Below, piece after piece: positions 10,459-20,834 of a stretch of DNA of 64,000 bases. The DNA is from Symbiodinium natans. Taxonomy: Eukaryota; Sar; Dinophyceae; Suessiales; Symbiodiniaceae. The notes beneath the pieces were generated by a model. It saw nothing but the letters and a program-made list of their open reading frames with translations. It was not told where the DNA came from and did no database searches. The stretch lies in the NCBI GenBank assembly GCA_905221605.1, contig CAJNDS010002113.1, positions 823,501 through 887,500 on the forward strand, written 5' to 3'. Position 1 is the stretch's first letter; each line of letters starts with the position of its first letter. Made by a program: the position numbers and the translations under genes.

Positions 10459-13400
10459 AGGCCGAGCGGAAGGCGAAGCTACAAGCCGACTGCGAACACA
10501 TGGAATGCTGGCCGCACCGCATCCCCAGGGCTCCAAGTATACAAATAGTATCTACATTGGGGTCTAAGGGTTTAGGGTTTAGGAAAAAAGGGTTTAGGCT
10601 TTAGGGTTTCGGGTTCAGGGTTTAGGGTTTAGGGTAAAGTCTATACCTCGTAACTACTTTGGGCTGTTTGGAGCCTTAGGGCGTAGCATCTCTTGAAGCT
10701 TCGTTTTCCTAGAGGCACTTCGCAATCAGGGCGTGTTCTTGCAAAGACGTCTCAGAGTAGTTGCTGGCCACCTGGCATAAGCCTTCATTCAACCCCCTAG
10801 GCCGCCCAATACACTTGACTAAACCCCTGAACCCTTAAAACCCCTGAACCATAGAGGGCTTCTTAGGGGTATTGGGCTCCCCTTGACCAGCTCTCCGGGA
10901 ACGGGGAGATGCAGAGTTGGCACCCTAGATTTTATGGTTTAGGATTTAGGGTTCATAGCTCTTGGGGTCGTTACGTCCCTAATATGGGCCCTTAATTGGG
11001 CCTGTAAAACCCAAGGGCCCATACTTCAGAACCCGTTAAAAAAAGAAGGTGAGGGACCAGGGTGTATGGCTGACAACATGATGAGCAATTCCAGGATCCC
11101 TGCAAGCCTTTTGTAAACGGTTTGCAGGTATTGAGGTGGTTGTCACGTTCACCCGGCACTGGAGGGAACGCTACTCCATCTTCCCCAAGCAAACCTTGGT
11201 GATTGCTGGAGCCCTTTAACCCCTAAGCCCTAGGCTACATGAACGAGTATTTAATTAGGGGTGTGGGGGGGGGGAATATTTTCAGCCGAACCGAAGCCGC
11301 CCCCAAAAAAGGACCAGGTGGAAATCCCGCAGAAGCTTTTGAGCGCGGCCGTGGGCCCCAACGGCTCCGACTTGCCAAAGGTAAGCCGACTTGGAGAAGC
11401 ATGCAGTAGAGGGCTTGGGGGTTTAGGGTTTAGGGTTAGGGTTTAGGGTTTAGGGTTTAGGGTTTAGGGCTGCTAGTAAGGGTGTTTTGGTTGCGCGCCG
11501 TTGCGCTGAGATCGCGGAGGAAGTGCGCCAAATAGAAGGCTGCGGCGGCGGCATCGTGCAAGTGGCTGTTGTGGGCCGGTGAAAAAACCACTACCAGGTC
11601 ACTACCAACCCAACCCAAGGACCCGCAAAGCAGCAACAGTTTCCATGTCATCATCCATAAGAATGAGCTGAACATGTAGGCAACCTTGGCAACGTTTGCC
11701 TGTGAAATCGCTTCGCATTTTTGCCAGAGACTGGGGCCAAGCAAGGTGCGAGATCGTTGTGGCGGCGTGATGATCGCGCCTCTTGGGCTTAAATGTGCCG
11801 ACCGGTCGAACCTAAGAAGCATGCGCAAGCTACGCGCAAATCAGACCCTGACCCTTGACAGGGTTTCCGAAAGAAGGTGGTGCCCTTTTTGGTGGGTTCC
11901 TAAAGTAAGGATTATACTATTTGGGGGGGCATATTGAGGGTTCTCTAGCCCGCCATCTTCTTCCAAAAGATGGTTCGCTAGGACAACCCCTTGAAGCTTT
12001 GTCAGGCCTGCAGTTGGGATGTTCCTCCTTCTTCCTAACAGTCCTTAATGGGGATTATACTAGGGGTGCAATTTTGTATGTAGGAGCTGTTATAGTCCTT
12101 ACTGTAATTGGGATTACAATTATAGTCGTGGGGACAAAAATCCCTGTGAAGGACTGTTAGGAGAAGGGCGGAACATCCCAAAGCGTGCAGTTTCAACGGG
12201 AAGGTTCTAGTCTAGGCCTCCAGCACAAGCCGCGAAGTGCTCAATCTGCACTAAGTCGTCTCAGTCTTAGGCAGAAGTCCCAAAAGCCCCCCTAAACCCC
12301 AGACACCCGAAACCTAAACCCACACAGCCCATAAACTTAAAACTTAAACCACATAAACTCCAGGAACCCCTTTGAAAAACATAGAGTATATGTATATGTA
12401 TATACAGATATACACATATACATATATACATATATACATATATACATATATACATATATACATATATTTTTGTTCATATATACACATATTTACACATCAA
12501 GACCCCACGCACGAAATAGCGCCCGAGGCTGATGCCACCCTCTGCGGGAGGCCACCTGACGGCCTTCATCGGTCCGGGGACGGCGGAGCAGGCGTGCCTT
12601 CGAGGGATGAGGTTTCAGGGTGGTTCGGGTTTGGGGTTTAGGGTTTAGGCTTTAGGCTTTAGGCTTTAGGCTTTAGGAGGGTTTAGGGTGCGGAGCATAA
12701 TTTGGAATTAGGGGGGTTAGGGATTGAGGGCTTCTTTGTAGACGACTAAGTCAGCAATTTTTCTTGGGCAGAGGAATCCGTGTAAGTAGATCAGATTATG
12801 GGTTAAGGTTTAACCTTCAGCGAATCTCGGCACAGGGGGGTGGGGAAGGAAAGGGAGGAACTTTGCTCCAGGAGTTTACGTGTGCGATGGGTCAAATAGT
12901 GCGCCCTTCGTGGCATCGGCCAGACCTCCAGCACAAATTGGAAACTCTGTTGCGGCGCCGAATCCGAAAACGATGTCGAGCGAGACACGCGGGAGTACTA
13001 GCGGTACGCACACCTATGATGGTGGCGCTCGTGCGAGACTGTTAAATGTTGAGGCATCCACAGATAGAAGCGCAACAAGCAGACTGGGCCGCGCCATACC
13101 CATGGCAGGATCATTGTGGTGGACCAAAAAGCGAGAACGCCAACTCAGCCACTCGGACCTGCCGTTCACAAAGAATCAGGAGAGACTTCCACTGAAAATT
13201 GCCACAATTCCGCCGGCGGAGAGCGACGCGACATCTCTGTGCGCCGTATGAGTCTGGTCAGCCACCCTCAATATGACCACGCGTTCTCAGGAAGGCTGCA
13301 CAGACATGTTGACCTCATGACACCCAACGACAACATCACTCTCATGTCGAAGGTTGTTGTGGTGAATTCCGAAAAAAAGCCCCGAAGTTGTTAGCCTGCA

Positions 13401-14676
13401 GTGTGGCTGGTCTACTTAACGGGTACCGGGTAGCCGAGCCTCAACTGTCAACCCTCACGCATGAACCCGACGCCAGGTCCAACAGGCAAAGGAAGAACTC
13501 CTGGGCCGTGTTCAGCGAGCGGAGGCTGGAGAGGCACGGCTGGGGCGTTTGAGGGTTTCCGATGCCCATACCTACCTCCTGCCCTTTGTTTTTTTTCAGT
13601 CCCAGGCCCTCCCGAACCCCCGGGCCCTAAACTGGAACCCATCCTACTAGTAAGCCGAAAAATTGACCTGCTTTGCCGCATTCTTCTCCGACTTGTCGCG
13701 GCAGGTCCCTGCACAGGAGCCGGCACCCAGGCCACGGAATCGTAAGATCAAGGGTCCCCCCCAAAAAAGGCCGGTTAAGATTTTAGGGTCAGGGCAGGCT
13801 TTCCTGTGATGGCCGACTGTAGCGTGGTTCTGGGCTTTGGAGTTCAGGGTTCAGGGCTTAGAGGCGGAATCTCTTCTGCGCAGATATGGCGCGACCGCGC
13901 CAGGAAGTCGGGGGTGGGGGGGTGGCAGCATGTGGCGCATAGCGTGTGCGTCGACCAGATCAGGAATCTAGAGAATCTGGCCATTCCGTTTTACCTCCCC
14001 CACTGCGCGAAGCACCCACATTTATCCTGAACCGCATCTGTTTTCAGGGGCTGCTTCAAAGGTCTCCGCCCCCCTCCATGAGCTTTCAGGGCACGTGGTG
14101 GGATGGCACAAAGAAGGTGTTGCACCTACAGATATGGCGCCACCTTGAACTTGAGAGGGATACGGGCCAGCGCGGCCCAGGGTGGAAATCGAGTGCTAAG
14201 GGGCGAGAGGAGATGGAAACACCGCGCGGAAAGGGATGTGAAGGGCTTCTTGGAAAGCTTGGCTTCGCCTGATCTTCTGTGTAGATGTAGAGTTTAAAGC
14301 CTTCAGGGTCCGATGTAGGGATTCGGGGGATTAGGTGTTCTGGAATCCAGAGGGGATTAGGGGGATTTGATCTGGAATACAGATGAGATTCCTATTGCAA
14401 GGGGCACCATGTGGCGACCGAGTTGCGGCGACCGAGTTGTGAATGAGGAAGACTGGCGCACTTGGAAGCCCGAATTCGGCTCTCCTGCGCGCGTCCTTTG
14501 TTCCACAAATTCCAGTACAAACAGTTGGCTACCAGGGGACACCTTTTGCCCCACTTGAGGTCCTCAACCCTAAGACCGAATCCTAAGCCCTAAGCCCTAA
14601 GCCCTAACCCCTCTTGACAAGGCCGAAGCTCGCAGACGAGTTCGAGGCTCTAATGGCAGATGTGGATGGCAAGTGA
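10459..14676 (+). CDS. Unknown multi-exon gene(s), partly coiled-coil (provisional)
   Basis: Exon candidates in order: 10,459-10,515 (QAERKAKLQADCEHMECW); 11,312-11,380 (DQVEIPQKLLSAAVGPNGSD, followed by a canonical GTAAGC donor); 11,968-12,013 (DGSLGQPLEALSGLQ) joined in frame across a family C element to 12,191-12,285 (FQREGSSLGLQHKPRSAQ); 12,532-12,612 (PPSAGGHLTAFIGPGTAEQA); 13,457-13,540 (RQVQQAKEELLGRVQRAEAG, a strong coiled coil); 13,713-13,765; and 14,622-14,676 (PKLADEFEALMADVDGK then TGA at 14,674). Whether these form one gene is unproven. No enzymatic domain is seen. Confidence 0.45.
11418..11470. repeat. (TTTAGGG)n array
   Basis: Seven to eight units directly after the exon with the GTAAGC donor, therefore inside the following intron. 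Confidence 0.85.
11457..11828 (-). CDS. Ambiguous open region (both strands)
   Basis: The minus strand is open for 123 codons, including AFYLAHFLRDLSATARNQN. The plus strand also reads AEIAEEVRQIEGCGGG at about 11,500-11,560. Only one can be real. The plus reading fits the orientation of neighbouring exons, while the minus reading is longer. Confidence 0.25.
   Translation of the reverse strand: MRMLLRFDRSAHLSPRGAIITPPQRSRTLLGPSLWQKCEAISQANVAKVAYMFSSFLWMMTWKLLLLCGSLGWVGSDLVVVFSPAHNSHLHDAAAAAFYLAHFLRDLSATARNQNTLTSSPKP
12014..12190. mobile_element. Introner-like element, family C, copy 2, with 7-bp direct repeats
   Basis: Long terminal inverted repeat: TTGGGATGTTCCTCCTTCTT at the left, with GAGAAGGGCGGAACATCCCAA at the right, plus inner AACAGTCCTT/AAGGACTGTT arms. 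It is flanked by TGCAGTT at 12,009-12,015 and again at 12,186-12,192, a likely target-site duplication. Removing 12,014-12,190 fuses two open exons in frame (SGLQ to FQREG). Confidence 0.85.
12385..12475. repeat. (TATACA)n microsatellite
   Basis: Tandem TACATATA units. Tyr/Ile/Thr open frames here are artefacts. Confidence 0.85.
12871..13251 (+). CDS. Candidate exon, Ser/Thr-rich unknown
   Basis: After the acceptor-like TTTGCTCCAG the frame stays open for about 125 codons to a TGA at 13,251. It reads GVYVCDGSNSAPFVASARPP and later MSSETRGSTSGTHTYDGGAR. A second frame (ending near 13,045) is also open. No domain is seen. Confidence 0.4.
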   Translation, partial: GVYVCDGSNSAPFVASARPPAQIGNSVAAPNPKTMSSETRGSTSGTHTYDGGARARLLNVEASTDRSATSRLGRAIPMAGSLWWTKKRERQLSHSDLPFTKNQERLPLKIATIPPAESDATSLCAV

Positions 14677-14826
14677 GAAAGGGAGCAGCAAAGGGGGTTT
14701 CTCGTGCCGCCGCATCCAACCTAATGCAGTGAACTCCAGAAAGTTGGAACATGGTTTAAGGGCGATTAGAGCTGGGATTTCACCTTAACACCCTAAGCTC
14801 TAAACCAGTACGAAACAAGCCGTTTC

Positions 14827-15213
14827 ATGGGAACAGGGGTCCTGAACAAGAGGCTCTGTGAGTACAGTGAAGCTTCTAGAACCCCCAATTCCAAGCCACC
14901 CCTGCTATGGAAGGTTGCAGGCTTGAGGATTGCAAGTCAGCTTCGGGTCAACTCCTTGAAATGGGGTTCAGAGGTTGGGGTAGCTTCCCTGCATCTTCTC
15001 CACACCTGCTTAAGGGGCAAGGGGGTAAGTAGCCTATCGACAATAAATGTATACAACCCAGACGCGGTGGCTTCGGTCGCAGCCCTTTTGGCACAAGTCT
15101 GGAGCGGCCCATGCTGGCAACAACGGGTCAAGGCCAGCAGAACTTCCCTGGCATGGCGCAACAAAATTTCGGGTGTGCGGCTGCGGGTTTCTCATGTCTT
15201 TGGGGCATCGTAG
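14827..15213 (+). CDS. Candidate exon, unknown
   Basis: Open frame of 128 codons. The 3' half (NPDAVASVAALLAQVWSG) is the most protein-like. No domain is recognised, and a minus-strand frame also overlaps. Confidence 0.3.
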   Translation: MGTGVLNKRLCEYSEASRTPNSKPPLLWKVAGLRIASQLRVNSLKWGSEVGVASLHLLHTCLRGKGVSSLSTINVYNPDAVASVAALLAQVWSGPCWQQRVKASRTSLAWRNKISGVRLRVSHVFGAS

Positions 15214-15514
15214 TGGTGTTCATGCGTTTAGGGGAACCCAGCAACTTACAACAGAAAACCCTAAGCCCTAAACCCCATTCCTAGTTCCAGACTGGACTTC
15301 CTTCAACCGACTCTTTGCTTCTGAAAGGTATCCGGAAGCAGGAAGCTTGGAGTCGACCCCCCAAACCCTGATCCGGAAAAACTGGCGTTCATTGTCAGTT
15401 CTCAACATCAGGGCCCCTTTGTTGGGTACACTTAATCTAGAACCCGCCTTACAATGGTAACCCCTCAAAAGGGACCATAACTTAGAGAGGTGGCCCTCTA
15501 TCTATGGGAAGTTG

Positions 15515-15632
15515 CATGGCCCTTCATGGGGCCCCTTATCTTCTTTGCAGGCTTCCGAAGTGTGGGCCCTTGGGGGTGATGGGTATACAAGACTCCCCCA
15601 GATAAGGGGCCCATATCAAGGGACCATGAATC
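15515..15632. mobile_element. Introner-like element, family G, copy 1
   Basis: CATGGGGCCCCTTATCTTCT at the left pairs with AGATAAGGGGCCCATAT at the right. The interior GGCTTCCGAAGTGTGGGCCC is shared with the copy at 21,383. Confidence 0.7.
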
Positions 15633-15650
15633 TACCCGTAGAATCTGGTT

Positions 15651-15820
15651 AAACCCTAAACCCCAAACCCCAAACCCCAAACCCTAAACCCTAAAACCCA
15701 AACCCTAAACCCTCAAACCCTAAACCCAAACCCTAAACCCTAAACCCCAAGCCCTAAACCCTACACCCCAAACCCTAAAACCCTAAACCCTAGACCCCAA
15801 GCCCTAGACCCTAAGCCCTA
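15651..15820. repeat. Degenerate (CCCTAAA)n/(CCCCAAA)n array
   Basis: About 24 units with many single-base variants. The following sequence at 15,820-15,914 opens as an exon candidate. Confidence 0.9.
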
Positions 15821-17060
15821 CAGCGCATCAGGCAAGTCCGAGTCCCCCCGCCAAAGGAGGCGTTAGAGGGGGGCCCATGGTCGGACTCTCCGGCGCAATT
15901 GCACCAAAAGGGTTGTAGGGTTTAGGGTTTAGGGTTTAGGGCTAGAACGGTATTTTCAGATAGTTGAGTAGGGATTCTACCGGAACCATAATTTGCAACT
16001 ACCCGGATCTGCTCATGCGTTCGGTGCTCAAGATGGGTTTCGAAGATCCAAATGTCCTAAGCAGACCGGTTTAGGGTTTAGGGTTTAGGGTTTAGGGTTT
16101 AGGGTTTAAACGCCCCGCGCAGCCAGGCTCGGCACGAGCTCCGGAGAGTGAGGATGGGAGCGGTCGCGAGGAGAGGAGTCAGGGTGCGCTCGAAGACGAA
16201 AACCCCAAAACTCCAAGCCCCTCGTAATCCCTTACCCAACCAAAGCCCCCAGGCCCTGCCGCGGGAGCCGATTAGGGTTAAGGGTTTAGGGTTTAGGGTT
16301 TAGGGTTTAGGGTTTAGGGTTTAGGGTTTAGGGTTTAGGGTTTAGGGTTTAGGGTTTAGGGTTTAGGGTTTAGGGTTTAGGGGGAAGTTCTGCGAGCATG
16401 AACCGTGGGCCACAGGATGTATCGCAGTCGCCTTCGGCTTTCAACCAGTCAGCCCGATCGGCGTCTTCAGCCGAGGATACCCGTGAGAAGGCGTCGGGAA
16501 GTGAGGGTTTAGGCTTTAGGGTTTAGGGTTAAATGCTGTGGCATGCTTTCCCGTCAAAGCGCCTCAGGCTTAGCACGGGTGCAGGGGCAGGGTTGTTTGT
16601 ATGTCTCCTCAAGCACGAGTTCTGGGCGAGAAGTGTCCATCTTTCAGTGTGCTGTCGCCGGCATCAATCATGCTTGGAAACGAGGGTTTCTGGGCTGAGG
16701 GACCCGAAACCGGAACCCCTAGCCGTTACCTAACCTCTAACCCCTAACCCCTAACCTCTGTAATACATGCGCTGGGACGCAGGGTTTAGGGTTTAGGGCG
16801 CAGGTTAGCTGAGAGGGCTTTGGGTTTGCACAATTCGAGCTATCAACAGGCCCTTTTCCAGTGGAGATGACTTCCTTGCAAAGGTTCCGAGACCTTTGTG
16901 CAGGTAAGCATGCAAAACCCCTCAGTCCCTCGAGCTTGTATCCTAAACCCTAAACTCTAAACTTTAAACCTTAAACCCTAAACCCTAGACCCTAAACCTT
17001 AAGCCCTGAAGGATCGGAGATCTGGCCGCGCATCCAGGGCAGGCAAAAGCAGCTGGCATG
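15820..17060 (+). CDS. Unknown gene, exon candidates separated by telomere-type arrays
   Basis: Candidates: 15,820-15,914 (QRIRQVRVPPPKEALEGGPW), 16,008-16,062 (LLMRSVLKMGFEDPNVLSRP), 16,130-16,203 (APESEDGSGREERSQGALED), 16,388-16,500 (MNRGPQDVSQSPSAFNQSAR) and 16,862-16,903 (EMTSLQRFRDLCA followed by GTAAGC). (TTTAGGG)n arrays lie between them. The low-complexity, Ser- and charge-rich composition suggests a disordered cytoplasmic segment. It could be the N-terminal part of the channel gene downstream or a separate gene. Confidence 0.45.
16263..16383. repeat. (TTTAGGG)n array
   Basis: About 17 nearly perfect tandem units between two exon candidates, presumably intronic. Confidence 0.95.
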
Positions 17061-17223
17061 CACCCAATATGACTGGTAGTGTTACCTTATGGTCCCCTTG
17101 TAATCATACACCCGTGGCTGTGAGCGATGATCTGAATGAAGGGCGATTTGGCGGTCTTGATCATAGTATATGCCCATGTGTGCATATATTATGTTGCTAT
17201 ATATGCACACCTACGAAAAAAAA

Positions 17224-17425
17224 AATATATATATATATATATATGTATATATAAACCTCCACACGTGTCCATCTTGCCGGTTTTGATCGTGAGATTTTCT
17301 CGGCCTAGAATTAGAAGTGCTCATCTGGATGTGAAACATTGCCCCCCCCCCCCCCCCCCCACACCCCACCCCCCACCCCACCCCCGACCCCCCACCCCCC
17401 CACCGACCCCCCAAAAAAATCCAAC
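17224..17425. repeat. AT microsatellite and poly-C/CCCCA tract
   Basis: (TA)n at 17,224-17,252, then a run of 18 C and C-rich CACCCC units at 17,343-17,412. No coding signal. The proline-rich frames are artefacts. Confidence 0.85.
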
Positions 17426-17941
17426 AACCCTCAGATGGCATCAGCCCAGGAGTACCCAGTCCCTTGCAACACGAGGTCGGAGAAAACTGGGAGGGGTTTC
17501 AGGGTTTCAGGGTTCAGGGTTCAGGGGTGTCAGGATTTCAGAATACAAGGGCTTCAGGGACTTTAAGGCTTTCAGGGTTTGCAGATCGGAGGGCTTCAGC
17601 GTTGTGGGGTTTTGCGGGTTTTAGGCTTCAGGCCTTGTTTAGCCTTCAAGGCTTTTAGGGTTCGTGTGCAGGCCCTGTAGGCGGTCAGATGGGTCTGCAG
17701 AGATGGGCACAAGCCTTGGACTGCCGGGGCGTCCGGCGGATCTTGCAATTAAGGGTTTAGGGCTTAGGGTTTCTGCAAGTGGCACCGCGCTAGCCCCAAA
17801 CCCGAAGCCCGAAACCCTAACCACATTCCGCCCGACGTCAACATCCCACGTTGTCCTGCATCGTGGCTCATTTCCCAGCATCCCGAAACTGCTGCCAGCT
17901 GGCGTTGTCCTAGCAACCCCAACCCTTCCAACCCCCGAACC

Positions 17942-18068
17942 TACTTGAAGGTTCATGGGTAGCTATCAGTGGGGCTATAAGTAGGGTAACTGCAACTATA
18001 ACTGGTTATCAATCCTTATTGAGGGTACTTAAAGACCCTACTTATAGCTACCCATGAACCTCCAAGTA
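17942..18068. mobile_element. Introner-like element, family D, copy 2 (best preserved)
   Basis: TACTTGAAGGTTCATGGGTA at the left mirrors TACCCATGAACCTCCAAGTA at the right. The inner arms GCTATAAGTAGGGTA and TACTTATAGC extend the pairing. 127 bp, non-coding. Confidence 0.85.
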
Positions 18069-18197
18069 CATCTCCGATTCACGCGCGGTCAGGTTTCTGG
18101 AAAGATTCGCCAGCTCAGCGAGGGTACTGCAGGGCTCGCTTGTGCGGCTTTAGGGTTTAAGGGTTAAGGGTTTAGGGTTTAGGGTTTAGGGTTTAGG

Positions 18198-18404
18198 GTG
18201 CACATGCAGCGCCTGATTTACAGGAAGGGGAGCGGGGGTGGAGTTCGTGACATCCGAATTATTTCCGATGAAGCGCATTATTGGCAGTGGCAATCCTCAA
18301 GCCCTTCTAAAGAACCCAAAACAACCCAAACTCCACTTCAAGCCTGCAGCGAAGTAATGTCTCTGAGCACCCAGATTGAATGTAGGATGCACCAAGAATT
18401 TTGA
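18198..18404 (+). CDS. Candidate exon, unknown
   Basis: Open frame reading MQRLIYRKGSGGGVRDIRII and DEAHYWQWQSSSPSKEPK up to a stop at 18,404. It follows a (TTTAGGG)n tract. Protein-like, no domain recognised. Confidence 0.45.
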   Translation: MHMQRLIYRKGSGGGVRDIRIISDEAHYWQWQSSSPSKEPKTTQTPLQACSEVMSLSTQIECRMHQEF

Positions 18405-18459
18405 GAAAAAAGCAAGATGTATACATGTGTGTATATATATATGTAATGTATGTACAAGT

Positions 18460-18558
18460 TTCCCATATCTTATCGTCAACCTCAAACTCCAAACCAGCCG
18501 GAGCTTGCTGATCCAAGTCCTCAGCCGCGAACCACTCTGCTAAGCACAGCTTTCGCAT
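18460..18558 (-). CDS. Candidate minus-strand start exon
   Basis: The minus strand reads MRKLCLAEWFAAEDLDQQAP and then AGLEFEVDDKIWETC before running into AT-rich repeat. Protein-like but isolated. Confidence 0.35.
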
Positions 18559-18592
18559 CTTCTTCTCTGGTTACTTGGAAGCTCTTTCGGCT

Positions 18593-18712
18593 TAGTAAGT
18601 CTACTTAGCATCCCCTAGAAACACGTGGATAGACCCCATAGCCCAACCTAGTAGGTCTACTCAGTATCTCCCAGAAACCCTTGAATCGTCCCCACAGCGC
18701 AACTTACCTACC
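18593..18712. mobile_element. Family H element, tandem pair
   Basis: Two related half-units of about 60 bp (AGTAAGTCTACTTAGCATCC and AGTAGGTCTACTCAGTATCT). A third copy with AGTAAGTCTACTTAGTTTCC lies at 62,233. Confidence 0.65.
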
Positions 18713-19383
18713 CTGAATCTAAGTTAACACGGCTTCCAGCAAGCCTATCGCTGTGGACACTTGGGGTCGAGCGGAAGCATATGGCTCCTTAGAGTTCACC
18801 GAGAAATGCCCATGACTTCACTGAGTCCCCAGTCCCGAATGAGGGTTTAGGGTCTGCTTCGTTTAGGGGCTGAGGGGCCTCAGTCGAGGGGAAGTGAGGA
18901 CACGAAAGGCGTCCCCGGAATATCTAAAAATTGAACCTGCTCAACCCTGAAAGAGCAGGACCCAGAGTGGGACTTGATTCCCTTTTGGGGGGGGGGGGGG
19001 TTTGGGTTCCCTTTTGAGCTGCTCTTGCTAGGTTATTTTTTTGTCTAGAAGCTGAAACTGCCAGGCACTAACGAGCCCCAGGCCAATCGACTGTTTGTTT
19101 GCGGGGTTGAGGGTTCAGGGTTTAGGGTTTGTTTGCGGGTTCAGTGATTTGGGGGTCGAGGGTTGCTAGGGTTGTTTTGGAATTTCTTTCGGGTTCTGTA
19201 TTTCCCTCCCCCTCCCCCTAAATTCAGACCTATAGAGTTGAGATTTGCCAAGTTTGCTGACGAAAGGGGTATTTAACATCTTTTCTTGTTATGGTTTTGA
19301 TGTGATTTCGGTTACGATCAGGTGAAGTGAAGCGCTTCCTCGGGCACATTTGATTTCCGTATGGAAGGCAGTCTATTGTTTTT

Positions 19384-20096
19384 TTGGCCCCAAAACCCAC
19401 TCCGCTACCCCAGTTTTCGGCATTCGTGCGGATGCACGGGCGTAGACTTAGAAATTTGGGCGGGAGAGACATAGAGAGAAAGAGAGAGGGAGGTACAGGG
19501 GTCCATTTTGCCTCACGTGCCATTTTGGCTAGGTGGCCTATACTTGGCAACTCAAATTGCTTCCGCTTACAGGGCAGTGGACCACAAACGGCTCCAAATT
19601 GGTATCATGCGTGGCTTACTCCAGCAGGCTCTCTTGGCAAGAACAGGGGCCATGGCACATGCTGGCCACAACCAACTGGCTTCTATGCTGCTTTGTGCCT
19701 GAGCCAGCACCAAACCGCTATTCATGCTGACATCTCTGAACGCACAGAGTCTGGACATTCGCGGGCAAACATTTCCACCCAAACCACAGCAAACGCATAC
19801 ACAGAGGCTGAGTGCATTCTTGACCCGCTCGGTGCACAACTGGGGCCAGGAGCTACTTTCGCGACAGCATTTGCTGCTAACAGTCACGAGTCCGGCAGCG
19901 GAGACTGGTGGTGAGGAGTGCTAGCATCTGCCTGGAGGAGACTCTGCCACAGCTTCCAGCGCATCGCTTGTACATCCACCCAGCGAGTCTAGTGGGACAT
20001 CGCGTATATCAGGTGTCGCCCTACGTGTCACTGTGTTGCTCCCACCCACCACCCTAATCCTACCAAGCACATCCTGAAAACAAACACTACACCTCG
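19384..20096 (+). CDS. Candidate exons, unknown
   Basis: A 176-codon open frame at 19,384-19,914 (for example WYHAWLTPAGSLGKNRG, then ANAYTEAECILDPLGAQLGP) is followed in another frame by 19,930-20,090 (GGDSATASSASLVHPPSESS). Composition is protein-like without a recognised domain. A minus-strand frame overlaps at 19,567-19,887. Confidence 0.35.
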
Positions 20097-20267
20097 GAAT
20101 GATGCTCCGATCCATTGGGGAATCAATTGGGGTTGTTGTCTAGTCTGTCTGATGTCTCGTCCAGCGGCCCGGGGGGAACGCGGTCGTGGATTCCAACACT
20201 GAGAAGTGCGGTGTCACACCGACAGGGAAGGCGGGTGCACATTGCACCCGGGGGCTTTGGGTTTGGG

Positions 20268-20384
20268 GTGCATGGGCAGTTACAAGTGCGGCTATAAGTA
20301 GGGGCACTATAATTATCTCTGATTATGACCTTATTTAGGGTAGTTGTAACCATCCTGAAAACTACCCATGAACCTCCAAGTAGG
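20268..20384. mobile_element. Introner-like element, family D, copy 3 (5' end truncated)
   Basis: The left end starts CATGGGCAGTTACAAG. The right end ACTACCCATGAACCTCCAAG is complete. Confidence 0.7.
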
Positions 20385-20504
20385 CTTCGGATGTAGAGTT
20401 CGGAGGTTGGAAGGAGGGAAGTCCATTTGAGAGGGCTGTGGTGGCTGAGGGCCACTGGACTGTGGCCCAGCCAGTACTCCCAGTGGAATTAGGGTCTAGG
20501 ACTT

Positions 20505-20578
20505 GGGGTCTAGGGTTTAGGATTTGGGGTTTAGGGTTTGGGGTTTAGGGTTTAGGGTTTAGGGTTTAGGGTTTAGGG
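20505..20578. repeat. (TTTAGGG)n array
   Basis: About ten units, partly TTTGGGG variants, immediately upstream of a strong exon. Confidence 0.9.
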
Positions 20579-20597
20579 GCTAATTCCCCCCTGGCAG

Positions 20598-20834
20598 TCT
20601 GAGCCTGCACTCACAAGGCGGAGGCTTCTGGAGGAAAGCGACGACGCCCGGGCGCATCTTTGGGGGCGCATGATACTTCCCTTTTGGGGGGTGCTCATTT
20701 TTCTTGTTGCATCTCAACAGTTTGCACTTGAGAGGGCTGCAAAGTCTTGGGGGTCCCAGCAAAACTGCGCAGTAGAAGGCGGAGCGAAACTCAGAAAAGG
20801 GGTCCCGCCATGCTGGCAAGACCTAGGACTTGAG
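20598..20834 (+). CDS. Channel gene: upstream exon with a transmembrane segment
   Basis: 79 codons open, from the acceptor CTGGCAG to the donor GTAAGG, phase 0 at both ends. Reads SEPALTRRRLLEESDDARAH, then a hydrophobic helix MILPFWGVLIFLVA, then a Cys-containing segment ending CWQDLGLE. One of the clearest single exons in the window. Assignment to the channel gene is by position and orientation only. Confidence 0.75.

Noticed and set aside
17136-17624. 162-codon frame with PPPPPTPHPPP
   Set aside because: Runs through AT microsatellite, poly-C and CACCCC tract. Not a natural protein.
19500-19560. Dinoflagellate spliced-leader remnant (GCCATTTTGGCT)
   Set aside because: Only part of the leader-like string is present, without the CCGTAG start and CAAG end, so it is not supported.
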